A stretch of DNA of 64,000 nucleotides from Durusdinium trenchii. Lineage: Eukaryota; Sar; Dinophyceae; Suessiales; Symbiodiniaceae. Where the stretch lies: positions 1,673,003 through 1,737,002 of the forward strand of contig CAXAMN010025694.1 of NCBI GenBank assembly GCA_963970005.1. The letters run 5' to 3'. Position numbers and translations under genes: made by a program. Below the pieces are notes generated by a model, which was not told the DNA's origin, did not search any database, and saw only the letters and a list, made by a program, of their open reading frames with translations. Below are positions 10,701 through 21,914 of this stretch, one piece after another. The first letter of the stretch is position 1. The number at the start of each line of letters is the position of its first letter.

Positions 10701-13453
10701 CAGGCGTTGTCTCATCCATCGCCTCTTATTGACCCCCCATTTTGGACATGGCTCCCATGGATTTCGGTGTAGCAGTGGCCAGTGTGAATCACAAACCAAG
10801 GAGTTCAACCATTGATTTAAGGCCTCTTACCGAGCAACCATTCTGTTAATTTCTGTTACTGACTTTTTAGACTGCCAAATCAGGTCAACGACTCAACGAC
10901 TCTTTTCACGGTCGATCGTGAACGGGACCATCCAACAGTTCTCTCCGGAGGTCGAGCGCAACCGCCTGTCGCCGGTCGTCCGCCGGTCTTCCCCGGAGGT
11001 GCAATACCCTTTTGGCCATGGCTTGTCCTACACCACCTTCAGCCACCCGGTGTGAAGACTCCTTCGAAAAAGACCGTTCTGAACGGTCCTCTTTCGGAGC
11101 AGCGGCGCGTGGGCGCATGGCGGAGACCGGGTTGTCACGGAGGATGTTCCGCAGACCTTGCACGTATGTGGGGGAGATGTGTCGCAGACCTGAAGGTTGG
11201 ACCTGAAGCTTCATGACCCAGACACTCCATTGGGGTGGTTTTGGGGGTCAATGTAGGCATATGGCATGCATGGAGTGTTTGGGTGATGCTCGGCTCTGAA
11301 GAAGCGTAGGTTCGGTGCCGCCCGAGGCTGTTGCGGGGATACCTGGAAAACACACCGCCCGAGGCTACGACGATGTCACAGTGGTGGAAACCGCCTCGGA
11401 GGGCTGCGACGCCAAAGCTTGCGTCACGGTGGGAGCCCGAGCGATTGGGGGCCCGAACTTGTTTAGTTGCGGAATATTGAGAACATTTGGTTGACTGAGT
11501 TCTCGTTGGGTTATATGTTTTTGTTTTTTAGCGCCAGCTACTTTGAAGCGACATGTCCCCAAGCTGTTGCGGTTGATAGGATAAGGCACACCTCTCACCA
11601 CTGGCTATTTTTCTTTGTTGTTGCGGACTGGAACTCCCCATGAAAAACACACACACAATCACACGGCATGACATGAGCCTACATCACGCGGATTGAGTAT
11701 GATGCCCATGTTCGTGCCCTGCCATGACTCACGAGGTGCAGATCACCAACACGGGCCCTGTGGCTGGGGCCGAAGTAGTGCAACTCTACTTGGTGCTACC
11801 CGGCAAGCCAACGAGGGAACAGAGGATGGGGGACTTTCCAAGGCGTTTGGAGATGCAGGGTCCCGACCATCAGACCCCGCTTGGAATTAACAGGTCCAGG
11901 TAATAGGTAATAGGTTGGGCATGCACACAAAGGAGGTCTTCAAAGGCATGCAGACAAACCGCGTCAACAATGTGTTCTTTCCGCAGCAGCAATCTTGTTG
12001 TATACACACTTTAAATATCTTAGATTAAAGGAAGAACTTTCCAAACACTTTAAAGAAGAACTCTAAACAGTTTTATAGAAAAAGTTTACAATGTTCTATA
12101 AAGAACTTGTCAACATGTATGTCCTAACACTGGCCGAACAATAGTATAAAACTACAGTTTCCTTTTGTATTTATAAATGACAACCGTTTGTCGCCCGAAC
12201 ACTGACCGAACACTAGCATTTTTTGTAAACTGCTTTCCTTGTTTGAGCATTGTAACATTGAGAATAAGTTGTAAAATAAACTTGCAACTTTAATATAAAA
12301 AATATATGTTGAAAGAAGTTGAAGCTTACCAAAAGAAGTTCAAAGTTGCAAAAACATGACATAAAGTTGTTGCTATGTCTGTGTTACGTATAGGCTTGTT
12401 CCAGGCACAACCATCGCAGACCTGTTGAAAACACTCAAGTAATAGGTCTTTGAGTTGTTCTTTTCCTCTCCAATGAGTCTATGATGTTATATTTTGTGCT
12501 GTTTGAATCTCATGCTGATTCTTCCACCTGATGACATCGTACACTCCTGCCCCACAATGAGCTGATTTGACGGCAACAAAGCCGTTTCGATTTTTTTGGT
12601 GTCAGTGTTTCTTACAAGATATGCATATTGAATCTGCCATGAAACCACCACTTCAACCCCAAAAATATCCAAAAGCCAGAGTTCGAACTGGCGGATTCGT
12701 GTTAGAACCTGGCATCCCACCTGTGCAGGAGGGTGAGAACCTCAGGCACTTCTCGTGGGATTGGTGTGCAAGCGATGGGTTTTTCTCGGGGTGAAGAGTT
12801 CTGGTACGACCCCGGCTGCGCCACAGGACAGTGGAAAATGGTGATCTGATATCCCTGATATCACAAGTCTTCCAGGGTTGCACACCAGACTCCTGCCGTG
12901 CGGACGTTGATACCCAACACCTTGGGATGGCCGTCTCATGCCCAGACTCCTCCCATGTATCGGACGTACGTGTCGCATCCTCGCTGCTGAGAAAGGTTTC
13001 CTGAGGATTTGGGCCAACCCAAGAAGGGCCTGCTGCGAGGCTTTCAAAAGGCGCCAGCGCCGAAGGTTCTGGCGAACCACCTTCTTCTTGGGCCGTGGGG
13101 GGGCCGTGGGTGGGGTGGCAGACGCCAGACCTGAAGAATAAGCAGGTATATAATATATATAGAAAAGAAATGGGAGGAGTCGTGAGAGTCCACGCGGGAG
13201 AATCCATTTGTCGTCCACCTGACATCTAGAGTCTCTAGAGTCTAGAGGAGAACCCTTTGCAGAAGAAAAACTGAGGTGCTGATCTTCGTCAGGACTTGTG
13301 CTCGTCACCACCAAACGGAGAAACTAAACCGTCCGAACGCTCCAGGGTCGACCAGGATCGAGTGACCGGGGTGACCAGGCCACCGGGCGCGGCATCGGCC
13401 ACGCAGGTGAACTTGCCGGCCGGGGCGTCTAAGAAGGTCACCCTGAAGCTTTG
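16..13453 (+). CDS. GH3 beta-glucosidase-like gene, multi-exon, 5' partial
   Basis: At least 18 plus-strand exons, read in order, follow the glycoside hydrolase family 3 fold, which cleaves terminal beta-linked glucose (or related sugars) from oligosaccharides and glycosides. Approximate exons: 16-133, 607-653, 1065-1098, 1374-1433, 1718-1760, 2638-2724, 4233-4301, 5848-5925, 6358-6449, 6764-6833, 7178-7267, 7698-7781, 8007-8142, 10560-10660, 10999-11049, 11364-11428, 11736-11850 and 13408-13453. Landmarks in order are SAMCAYNLVNG, GWIMSDWW (the SDW Asp is the family's nucleophile), GLDQEMPG, EHQALARRMVAESA, VLPISSNVKTIAVLG, VGGSGRV, EGRDRREL, MPWIAHVDAALAAFLPGEA, YPFGHGLSYTTF and VQITNTGPVAGAEVVQLYL. 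Several joins keep phase using GC donors. The N-terminal part of the barrel, including the usual KH motif, lies before base 16. The extreme C-terminus was not found. Localisation is unknown because the signal-peptide region is outside the window. Confidence 0.87.
219..280. repeat. Interspersed intron repeat, copy 1
   Basis: A segment with TTGGGGTGGTT, then GATCAATGTA, then CATACATGGAGGGTTTGGG. Related segments occur at 11229-11290 and more weakly at 20405-20462. It lies in the first visible GH3 intron. Confidence 0.4.
1911..2495. repeat. MITE-like element with diverged terminal inverted repeats
   Basis: The left end (CCTAATAAAAAACG, a C-run, then TAATAAG) is matched in reverse complement at the right end (TTTTTTCTAATAGGGGTCC followed by GTTTTTTAATAGG), giving roughly 30-bp imperfect terminal inverted repeats about 0.6 kb apart. 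A second copy of TTTTTTCTAATAGGGG sits in direct orientation near the left end (1958-1978). There is no coding frame inside. It lies in a GH3 intron. I could not define a target-site duplication. Confidence 0.5.
2638..4301 (+). CDS. GH3 exons: barrel-to-sandwich linker
   Basis: Exon 2638-2724 follows an AG acceptor and reads VYFTKENLQTLPQERLDDMV then TRILTPVV. This matches the family's helix with the 'vd-kVrRiL' pattern just before the second domain. Exon 4233-4301 follows AG and reads NVRTAEHQALARRMVAESA, matching the family's 'eH--lAr-iA-eS-vLLKN' stretch. The LLKN segment itself is not visible and the next exon picks up two residues later, so a micro-exon may be missing. The 1.5 kb between the two exons is intron. 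Confidence 0.8.
4608..4653 (+). CDS. Possible first exon of a nested gene, cut by an assembly gap
   Basis: An ATG at 4608 opens a frame reading MAKKRKVKESAETV that runs straight into the N-gap at 4654. The KKRKV stretch resembles a classical basic nuclear-localisation signal. It lies within a GH3 intron, on the same strand. The upstream 90 bp is rich in CACA and GACA. Fifteen codons could be chance; the frame cannot be followed past the gap. Confidence 0.25.
4654..4663. other. Assembly gap (10 N)
   Basis: Ten N characters. The true gap length is unknown. It interrupts a GH3 intron and the candidate nested exon that begins at 4608. Confidence 0.99.
4702..4719. repeat. (AC)n microsatellite
   Basis: A perfect AC dinucleotide run of nine units, shortly after the assembly gap. 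Confidence 0.9.
5848..8142 (+). CDS. GH3 exons: C-terminal alpha/beta sandwich domain
   Basis: Six exons. 5848-5925: DEVLPISSNVKTIAVLGSAC, the strand that opens the second GH3 domain. 6358-6449: GNYYTVGGSGRVIPKDP, the glycine-rich loop. 6764-6833: SILQGLQQLSTAKVVFDL, ending at a GC donor (gcacga). 7178-7267: ASVALAQTAELAVLCGATTS then EGRDRREL, the family's hallmark 'G--EG-DR--L'. 7698-7781: EVVKVAQELKIPTVVVTLIP, ending in phase 1 at a GC donor. 8007-8142 completes that glycine and reads AIVMPWIAHVDAALAAFLPG then EATGLGIAQVLLGTTNPGAK and SPVTG, the 'GPVLMPWi---ailaawyPGqe-G-Aiad-LfG--NPsGkLPvT' block. Confidence 0.87.
8823..8932. repeat. Hairpin element, copy A of a four-copy family
   Basis: The left arm reads ACTCTCTGACTCACTAACAT then GGAAG; the right arm is its near-perfect reverse complement, CTTCCATGTTAGTGAGTCAG then AGT. 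The loop contains GAGGAACATGGTCCTTCCAG, also seen in related form at 30 and 43 kb. It lies in the large GH3 intron between 8142 and 10560. Confidence 0.75.
9715..9776. repeat. Cluster of GGCCTTCGGAAGGCC inverted repeats
   Basis: The unit CGGCCTTCGGAAGGCCG (8-bp arms around a G) is followed by two further copies of its halves: TCGGAAGGCCGGA at 9737-9750 and TTCGGCCTTCGGAAG near 9762-9776. The block can fold into alternative hairpins. It is intronic, directly before the candidate exon at 9776. Confidence 0.6.
9776..9890 (+). CDS. Candidate exon, unassigned
   Basis: An open plus frame reads DVNIVTATEDAIAPCEPPEG then VKFETPHGEVKMGTQ and ends near a CAG. Composition is protein-like and it falls in the gap between two sure GH3 exons, so it may be a lineage-specific GH3 insert. 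I see no family motif in it. The opposite strand is also open here, so strand is not proven. Confidence 0.3.
10560..13453 (+). CDS. GH3 exons: sandwich end and fibronectin-III-like domain
   Basis: 10560-10660: DQSFPCPYDEGIMAGFPHYE, the family's 'Y-EGifvGYRyyd' region. 10999-11049: VQYPFGHGLSYTTFSHP, the almost invariant FPFGhGLSYTtF. 11364-11428: GYDDVTVVETASEGCDAKAC then VT, ending in phase 0 at a GT donor. 11736 onward: VQITNTGPVAGAEVVQLYLV then LPGKPTRE, which joined reads 'cVTVqITNTG-vaGaEVVQLY', the FnIII-like tail strand. 13408-13453: VNLPAGASKKVTLKL, matching 'v-L-pGes--v-f-l'. The final 'D-s-wd' strand was not found. The introns include an AT-rich block around 12 kb. Confidence 0.85.
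11229..11290. repeat. Interspersed intron repeat, copy 2
   Basis: ATTGGGGTGGTTTTGGGG followed by GTCAATGTAGGCATATGG and CATGCATGGAGTGTTTGGG. The best match in the window is 219-280, with the same order and spacing. It lies in a GH3 intron. Confidence 0.45.
11990..12400. other. AT-rich intron block
   Basis: About 400 bp far richer in A and T than its surroundings, with repeated AAAGAAGAACTT/AAGTTTACAA-like words, lying inside a GH3 intron. There is no reading frame. It may be remnant transposon sequence. Confidence 0.5.
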
Positions 13454-16400
13454 GGAGAAGGACGGGGAGCGACGAAGTCCGGCACGTGAGCCTTTTGATA
13501 GGGCCAGGTGACGGGTGTTTGAGGGATTGTATGAGATTGTGATGTGAATAAAGCACGAACAGTACATATTCAATTCAATCATTGTTTTAGTATGTTGTAC
13601 TATGTATGTTTGTTTAGCATGCGTTACAGTCAGTAATTACGTTGTTATAGGTCCACAAGATCCAGAATTTCAATATCAACCACCTTTTCCAAAACCACTG
13701 TAAGACGTTATGCCAGGTAGATCCTAGCTGCCATCCTGCCTTTTGTGACTCCCGCCGTGTTTGGCATTTGAAACTCGCCAGCTTTTGCCAAACATGGAAG
13801 GATTTAAGCACCTACTCGGAGGAGAAGAAGGGATGGGTTTATTCCAAAGGACCATTCCACTTGCGTATTGGCTCATCGACGCTCGGTGGTGCCTTGTGCT
13901 TTTTTTTTTTTCAAATCCGTGGGAGGCTGCAGGGAGTTTAGTGTCCAACTGATTTGACCAAGCTTCTCTCCTGGCAGAGTCAGCATCATCATCAAGCTTT
14001 GGGGGGCACCCCAGTAAGATAGGAGTCCCACTCCCTGCAATTCTGGAGTCAATATTCATCGGGCCAGTGAGTAGTCATTCCTCACGTGGTGTTCTTTCAG
14101 TAGTTCTTATTGCCGTCTCAGACGTCTTCGGCCAAAAGCCGCACCAACTCCTTGCACGACCGGGGCCGCGCCAGTCTGCGCTCGCGTGCACGCTCGCGGC
14201 GCGGATCGCTCGTCCTAAGGAGCCGTGACATCCGACTCACGCGCTCCTTCTGAGGACTCCGATGCGTGCGTATAGAGTGAGAACGCGTGTCGCGTGTGTC
14301 GCGTGTGGGGGGGAGGCGACCAAAGAGCAAGCCAAAACGAAGATGCCGCCAGCATGTTGCACGTCCGGAATTGATTCTAGGTGTTCTGAACGTCGACACT
14401 AGTGCAGGCAGATGCCGAACGATTTGTTTGGGCACAACCGGTACCAAGCACTTCCTAAAACCTCGTCGATTCTGTTGAGCAGGGTCAAGGCTTTGACCCA
14501 GCCACTTAGTGGTGCTTCTCTTTGCAGCACCAGGATCCTTTGATACTCGAGCTCGGCATCGCTTGGCTGGTGGAAGCTACGGACTGCTAGAGTTCTGAGT
14601 GCAGAGACATCCGAGAAGTCTGGGCAAGTTTGAGAGTGTCAATGGTCGTGTTGAAACGTTGTATAGCCATCCCCTAACAATTAACAATTGAGGGAAAGCT
14701 TCAACATGAAGGATTTCATTACCCCATTGCAGCTGCTGCAAGCCTGCTTTTTGTTGAAAGAGGGGCAGTCGCCGTTCTCGACACCCTCCGACTGTAGCAA
14801 TTTTCCATCCGACGGCCCTGGATCTGCATCTGGAGGCGTCTCTAGAACTCCATCCGGAGTTTGCGGGTGGATGGGAACGACAAGCAAGTTTTTGGCGCTG
14901 AGGCTCCTGAAAAAAGATTGATTTCTTTGTTAATGAGTTTTTAATGAAGTTTGATTCAAGCGGTTTTGGTACGGAATCCACATACCGGGCACTTAGTGGT
15001 TCCTGTGAGATTTCACGCTTTTGATGTTCGCATGGCTGACATGTGTTGTCNNNNNNNNNNGTTCGTTTGTATGCACCTGTCGCTTTGTTAGCACGCGTCA
15101 TGGTGAGAGTTCCAATATACAGCAATGCCAAGATTTGACATCTACAACATGCCATTCATATTCATGGACTTGGACCCATGTTAACTGAGGGCACCCCGAA
15201 TGAGAAAGACCACAGCCTGAACATTGCATTGTGGTAATTTAGGTCATTTTCAATCAGGTCATCCTAGGTCATAGAAGAGAAGACATCTAGAATGTCATTT
15301 TGCAGGGAAGCTGATCTGGCGTGGCTTGAACATGTTGGTGAAGCAGCAATCTTTGGTAAAAACACTGTACAGCGCATTGTGAGGATACCCTGCTGGAATT
15401 GCATTTTGTGGTGAGCACTGTTCCCTATGTGTTTGTTTTTGTTGTTTGTGTTCTCTTCTGGTGGAAAGTCGTTTTATGGTCCTAGCCTCTTCTAGCTTTG
15501 TGCTGTTGCAGGTCACATGGACCGTCATGTCATAAACAAGAACATTTTCCAGCTTAGTCCACCATGGTTAGGGTCTGTCCTATTACCTGTAACAGTCAGT
15601 AAAATTCAGTAAACAATATAATTATTACGATTCTTGAGCAAGGCGTTTACTAACCATCATCATCCACTGTTACGGGTATTAGGATAGACCCAAACCATAG
15701 TTGCCTCACTGTGTTTTTCTTTTGCGGCGAACCACGCCGGTCACCGCACTTTAACCGTTTTCCGTGGCGGAGGCATTTCATAGAGAGCCAAGGTTGGACT
15801 CATGCCATTCTATTTTAGAGGTCTTTGATCTCTATAGGATGCCTTGCAAAACCTCCAGCACTTTGCGCGCGCAGCATCAATCACCTAATGATTTTTTTTG
15901 TGTGCACTCTGGCTCACTAACACCAACTGCAACTGGATGTGGAAAACTGTCCGTTTGTGGAGGAACATCTGAACTTTTGACCGATTTTTCTGACGCGTGG
16001 CGGGGATTCTTGACCTAGTTTCAGCCGAGGTATGTTGCATTATACACCTCAGTTTCGCAATCCCTTTGCGGAAGGCACATGCAACTTCTCCGGATTTCTC
16101 CAAGGGTCTACTGACCATCCACTGAAGGGGTGTAGTTTGTAAGAATGCCACAGCAATGTCAGCAATGTTCACAAAGTTATCGACAGCATCATCGCTTTGA
16201 TGAGCAGCTTAGCGGCTTCGTGGAGCCTTGCTTCGTAGAATCGTTTTTGCGTTTCACCCCTTTTTGCCTGAAAAGAGCGGTGGGTGCGACCAGCTTAGCA
16301 GGACGACGCCCAGCTTTTTCACTGAACCTCGGCGTTCGGCCGAAGCGCGGTGATGAAAACCAGCGTGGACGGCAGGGATGAGTCGTCAAGGCTTCTGCGA

Positions 16401-16750
16401 ATCGAGTTGGGGAAGTGAGAAGTTGGTCTTGTGGTGTTAGTCGGTCTTTGCCCCCAGAATGAGCTACTTATTGTTACTTTACATGTTGCACGAGAAGGTC
16501 ATGTGTAATGAATGAAGCGACCTCAAATGACCTGCTGGGCCAAAATTTCCTAGTGATGTCGTACAAAGATCAGACGTAGAACATTTCAGATGCCGGCTAT
16601 CCAGATATTATGTGTACATTGACATACACTAGATGTTGTTTCAACATGAGGCGGTTCCAATCCGCTTCACATATCCCTTTTTTTACAACTCCCTTTGTGT
16701 GGTGTGACGTGCCCACATGGCTTCTCAAGTGCCGGCTAAACACCCAACCA
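13454..16750. other. No confident gene; expected place for the GH3 3' end
   Basis: The missing last GH3 exon(s) should fall here or further on, but I could not recognise the usual terminal motif. Short open frames at 13760-13950, 14690-14920 and 16145-16380 have no family signature and compete with equally open frames on the other strand. The block contains one assembly gap. Confidence 0.5.
15051..15060. other. Assembly gap (10 N)
   Basis: Ten N characters in sequence with no recognised exon nearby. Real length unknown. Confidence 0.99.
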
Positions 16751-16751
16751 A

Positions 16752-16900
16752 GGCGCTTCTACTGCTCCGAGCAAGATCGCCTGCACGACATGTTTGACGT
16801 GAGCTTCGCTCGTGCTGGAGGGATGAGCCAGGCGGGGCTCGGGGCGGGCTCGGGCTCGTCCGCCGTGGAGGCACGCTCAGAGCTCGTGGAGGCATCAATG
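16752..16900 (+). CDS. Candidate exon, Gly/Ser/Ala-rich
   Basis: A plus frame reads RFYCSEQDRLHDMFDVSFAR then AGGMSQAGLGAGSGSS and AVEARSELVEAS. The GC-rich third positions contrast with the AT-rich surroundings. No family recognised. It could open the unassigned gene region that follows. Confidence 0.35.
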
Positions 16901-19330
16901 AATAGGGGGAGGCATACATGCACCAACCTATGGGCAGGTTGATAAAAGCAAAACAACACATGGAGGTCATAATAGGTTGTATATCCAATGCGTTCATCAA
17001 TTAGTTTGTACTAATTATCCCGAATCCCATGTATACCCATAGCATCCCATGCGATCATGATGTGTTGTTTCTATCAGTGTATACCATTTCCATATATATA
17101 TATATGTTCTTTATGCTATATTTATATATATATACACAAGTATATATATATATATACAATATCCCCAAAGTGCCCATTTTGAGAGGACTTCGCAGGAAGT
17201 CTTGCTTTTTGGAGGCCCACGCTGGTTTCCATTCAGGTCCGTTCTGGCTAAAGATAGGCCTTCAATGGAGCGCAGGTTTTTCCAGTGTTTCAGGTCACGA
17301 CTGATCACGATCCCGTCGACTCTTGTCGACTCTTGGCTCCGAACAGTCCTACCAAGTGATTGATATCGGCCGGGTTGGAGAGTCAACTGGGGATTTGAGC
17401 CCGTTCTGAGGGGTGTGCATTTCAATACATTTCAACTGCACTCGATACAAACAGCGGATGATCATTGTAGGTACTGTTTGTTTATGTTGTTTGGGATGCA
17501 TGCTGCATGCAGTCACAACATGTTCCCATGTGCGCTGCACAACTGGTTGTGACGTGACATTTTTTCCTGACTCAACTGGTTGTTGCCCTGCTGTCCGCTC
17601 AACCAGAGGCTGTTCCACATCAGCCGATTTGCGAGGACTTCCCCATCAATCCGTACTGCACCTGAGCAGAAGGAGGTCTGGGAGTGAAGCACATGAGTCA
17701 CCTGAGTCACCGGATCGAATTGAGACCCATCCAGGCCGGATCGAGTGGAGACGGCCTGATGTTAGGAAGAATGCGGTGCACAGTAGATGACGGGTGATGA
17801 AGGGTGAGTTAAGCTCCAGTTCCACCAAATCTTGGGCCAATCCAGGGTTTCAACCACAACTGACAGCCTTTCACGGTTGACACCATGATATTTATATATA
17901 TATAAATATGTATTGGAATTCTTGTGCCTTTGACTCATGCAATTGGGGAGCCCAGCCTGGGCATTCTGGGGGTCCATCACACCTGTTCAGCTGCTGAAGC
18001 AACACAACATGTGTAATTACTTGTCATATGTATGTAATATACTTGTGTGGCACGTGTGGTGCACGCAGCACGGTTGGAGCTCCACTCCTGAGATATTGAT
18101 ACAAAGAGGCTTCAGGTATGCAAACCCCACGAACGATGCACAAAAGGTACCCTGAGCCGCTCCCAGGTCTGGAAGGAACGCCAGAGAGAGACTGGGCGTG
18201 ACAGCATGCCTTGAGAAGGCCATGTTCAGGAATCAAGACGGTGATCAGGGATCCATCTAAACCTAAATAAGACTGTGATTCAGGATAATGATAATGTGTT
18301 TGAACATGTTCGTTGGTCACATGTGAAGCCAACGACGCTTTGTTGGAACACCACGGATGAGCTATCATTGGTCCTGAGTGTTGTGTGATTTAATCCTGGT
18401 CCGGACGGCTTAGGGTTGCTCCGTTTGTGCACGCGGTGCACAGTGATTGCTCAGTTGACTTTCTTGTGAGTCTTTTGGAGCTGCTGCGCTAAGATCTTCC
18501 TTGGCCCCGCCATTTGCATGCAAAGGGGTAGTTGGATGAAGAACTCATTCGAGTGTGACGGTGGGGTACCCTGAACTTCCACCCACTCATTGATTTAATC
18601 ACCACAGCAACTTGGACAAGTCTTTTGCCCCCCTTGGCCTCACAAGTGATCCACTTGAGGATCTAGGACCTAGGAGTCCGTTGGTCAAGACGGGCGCCTT
18701 CGATCGCCGTTTGACGATCGTCAAACGATCGTCCCCAAGGACACCAGGAGCTCAGTTGGTGGGATTGTGATGGCTTCTGGCAGCACTGTGTGGACATCCC
18801 CACAGCTTTGGTCTCAAATGTGGGCAGCTTCTGAAAAAGAGCCGGGGAGGGTGCCAGACCGGCAGTGTGGCAATGTGCGGGGCACGGGGGACAGCAGCGC
18901 GGCTGGCGGCTCTTGGCAGAGGATAGCAACATTATGCAAGATTTAGACTAGCCCTGGTCTTGGTTTGGGAATTGGGACCTGCCCCATGATGGTCTAGCGG
19001 AAATTCTAGAAAACATGCAACACTGTTAACTACAATTGTTTGAGCTTTGCCGAAAGTTGTGAAACCACTGTGAAATCAGGAGGGTTGCCACACAGTTTTT
19101 AGGAGCGTATTTTCCTTTCCTATACAATATGTACCAATTGTGTTCGATCTTCAAATTTATTTAAGGGGTTGTTGAGAAGTGCAACTCGCTCCCTCATTGT
19201 CCCTATATATATATATACATACCTGATGGAGGAACAATGGAGAAATCGAAGCATGTTCAAGAGACATGCGTAGCTCATGGCTCTTCCAATGGATGCCGTT
19301 GGATTCCATGTTTCCAGCAACATCAGAGCC
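16901..19330. other. Intergenic or intronic, TA microsatellites, no confident exon
   Basis: Contains TA-rich tracts at about 17088-17158 and 17890-17910 and an 18-bp perfect palindrome at 18709. An open GC-rich stretch around 18750-18920 could be an exon, but its frame and strand cannot be decided by eye. Confidence 0.5.
18709..18726. repeat. Perfect 18-bp palindrome
   Basis: GTTTGACGATCGTCAAAC equals its own reverse complement. It is flanked on both sides by further GATCG words. Confidence 0.85.
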
Positions 19331-19480
19331 AACAACATCAGCCCCACCAGTTCCGGCCGACCTCCGGCAGGCAAGAAGTCGCGAAACCATGGAAGACCCA
19401 AGACCTGGGTTCGCGCCGGCGCTCGTAGCAAGAACCACGGTCAAGCGACTTGGTGGCCCTGCAAACCGCCGCGCGGAGCC
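19331..19480 (+). CDS. Candidate exon, basic and proline-containing
   Basis: One plus frame reads PPVPADLRQARSRETMEDPR then PGFAPALVARTTVKRLGGPA. A second plus frame over the same bases is also open and very basic, so frame choice is uncertain. GC-rich, between AT-rich intron-like flanks. Confidence 0.35.
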
Positions 19481-20404
19481 GTGAAATTGTTTGGGCAAGG
19501 ACTCAGTTGATCATGTGGGATGAATAACCCACACGTTTTTTTTCTAGGAGCCCCAGCCCATGGTATGATGTTTTTGTTTGTAATTTGACCCCCCTCCAAG
19601 GGAATTCTAGTAGACTATCGTACATTCAGCATTGCCAGCAAGAGATGCAACAGAACGTCAGCGTAGGATTCCAGAAAGGCATGTTCCAAACAAACTGCAC
19701 CTACTATGATTGGTGTGTTCTGTCCACATCATGTTGCTTGTTTTGTCAGTGTGGGATTTCTACAAATGCTAGGCTGTTTTGGCATTTGTCGTAGTTAGTC
19801 AGGGCCAAGGCAAGGAATTTAGCAAAATTGTCGCGCGTGTTCCAAACATGAGACAAGATCTAGACATTGAGAACTGGTTGCCCGGAGGATGCTTTCAATG
19901 TGAATGTGCAAGCTGCCCAGGGTTCGTTCGGGGAAATCCTCATCAATCGCAGTTCGCAAACGCTTGGGAGAGTGCTAGAAGCCCTGGAATTGTAAAGTTT
20001 CATAAGCGACCTACCGCATCTATTTTACATAATCTCGGTTGCTACATGGGGATCTCAAATGTGTACCTTGACAAGGATTGAGGTGGAAAAATCCATTTTA
20101 TCAAGGGTCGTTTGAAACGAGTTGTTAGAATGCGTTTGGCATAAAATGGATTGAAGGAAGGCCTGACTTGTGGCCGACCTTCACACAGCAACTTTGTTTA
20201 CATGTTGTACAGTATGTTGGATTTTTGTCTAGACATTTGTTGATGCCAATTTGGGACTTAGTAGATGTTTTTCCGCCCCTTTAGGCAGGGGTCCTTAAGT
20301 TCAAAAAATACCGAATAACAGCACTTCCAAGATCCAAAAACAAAACATTGGCAAAAAGAGCGTCCTGCCTGAGGTCCTGTTAAGCAGACCGTGAAAGATC
20401 TACT

Positions 20405-20462
20405 GTGCCGTTTCTGGGGTTAATGTGGGCAATGTTCTATACATGGATGGTTTTCAGGGTGG
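20405..20462. repeat. Interspersed intron repeat, weak copy 3
   Basis: CTGGGGTTAATGTGGGCAAT followed by CTATACATGGATGG. It shares the order of blocks with 219-280 and 11229-11290 but is more diverged. Confidence 0.3.
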
Positions 20463-20964
20463 CCATTGAGATGACTTTGTCACCCGAGGTGGAAGATTAC
20501 CAAACAGAGATTGATGGCACTGGCCTTGGATGGCACAAGCAGGTCACAAGCATGTTGTGTGAAGATTCTGACATGCCCGTATGTCCTCAGATACAGTGTA
20601 AGATACTCAGCACTCTGTAAAACAAAAACTGTGCGCGTTGATATGGATGAAGACTTGCCTAATATTCTAACGGCATGCTTTCTGAAAAATATCTCCAACT
20701 TGTACGGGCTTGGGATAGATGTAAGTCGCCCAGGCACTTTGTTGTGCAGTCATTTGATGGTGCTTTCGCTTTTCAAGTTCTCCAGTTCTCCAAGCCATGG
20801 GGGTCAAGGTAAGACAGGTGCCAACACCATCGAAGTGGCATGGACGCCTCCCGTCAAGGAGGAGACATTGGCACGCACAGTGCGTTCACACCGTAGCTTT
20901 TATATAGTGATGTCCCAATCGATGAAACTGGAACATCAATGACACATCATCATGTACAATCATA

Positions 20965-21045
20965 TAGACTCTTGACTAATACGCCCCCCATATGGAGAGG
21001 ATTTCCAATTCAATTGGGAGGGCTTATGGTCCTCAAGAGTCTACA
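20965..21045. repeat. 81-bp TIR element, copy 1 (introner-like)
   Basis: Begins TAGACTCTTGACTAATACG and ends CTCAAGAGTCTACA, so the ends are inverted repeats (GTAGACTCTTGA/TCAAGAGTCTAC). The interior CCCCCCATATG-GAGAGGAT is shared with the copy at 26536. It lies just upstream of a GC-rich candidate exon, as does copy 2. Confidence 0.75.
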
Positions 21046-21059
21046 ATAAGTGGTCACTT

Positions 21060-21335
21060 CCTTTTTCTTGCTTCTTGGGGAACCTCCGCTGGGCCACCGC
21101 CCCCGTTCTGCCTCGCGCCTTCATCGACGCCGTACGCCGCTCCTCGCTTCATGCCTCGGCCTCCAGGAGGCACCGGAACCGGTGCGCGAACTGTCTCCAG
21201 CCGGGAGACCCGACGGGGGATCGGGTGGCGGAAGGGCGGATCCACCCCGGGCCATGCGGAGCTCAACATGGTCCCGGAGAGAGATTCAGAAGGGGCGTCA
21301 GAAAGGGCTGGAGAAGGTCCTTCTTCGCAGCTAGA
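21060..21335 (+). CDS. Candidate exon, proline-rich
   Basis: One plus frame reads SAGPPPPFCLAPSSTPYAAP then RFMPRPPGGTGTGARTV. All three plus frames are open over most of this GC-rich block; the proline-rich frame resembles other exons of the region (30.8 and 31.6 kb). Product unknown. Confidence 0.35.
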
Positions 21336-21914
21336 GAGCTGGCCTCAAGCGTCCTCAAGCGTCGTGCAATTGTTGGACCACCTGGTCGGTCATGGGGAAT
21401 TTACCAAACCATAAAATCCAACATGGACCCCACCTGTGGCCAGGCGGTGCCCACGTGCGGTCCCAAACCTTCCCCACCCATCCCGGGACACACCCCCAAC
21501 GTGCATGTGGCCGCTGAAGGTGCGTGGGCCGGTCGGCCGCGGGCGACAGTGCGGCGCCCAAAATGGGGTCTTCGACCTGAGAGTCGACGGAGATGATAGG
21601 AGGCCCCAAGCTGCACCCACACAGAGGGCGATGATAGGGGCGGACACTGTCAGGCTTTGTGCCAGTTCATGGGAGTTGACGGGTGCTTCTGGGTGGCGGA
21701 GATGGTTGATCCCACTGACAGTGAGTTGAAACCACCAACCAGGACGTCCTTTTGATCCTTTTGGGCCATCTCTCTGGCGTTGTTGGGCCATCGCTGGACA
21801 TAGGAGTTGTTTTATCGTTTTTGTTACTTTCTTTGACCTGTTTGGAAGCCACTTGGGTCACGGCAGAACTAAAAAAGACCAACTCTTTTTTTGGAGCAGC
21901 GCTTGGATTCCAAA

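Noticed and set aside
12685-12705. GAGTTCGAACTGG, tRNA T-arm look-alike
   Set aside because: The stem pairs, but the loop is eight bases and no A-box or acceptor stem is found at the right distance.
12653-13314. Two overlapping 190-residue minus-strand open frames
   Set aside because: They lie in a GH3 intron, overlap each other in different frames and show no family motif; probably chance in GC-rich sequence.
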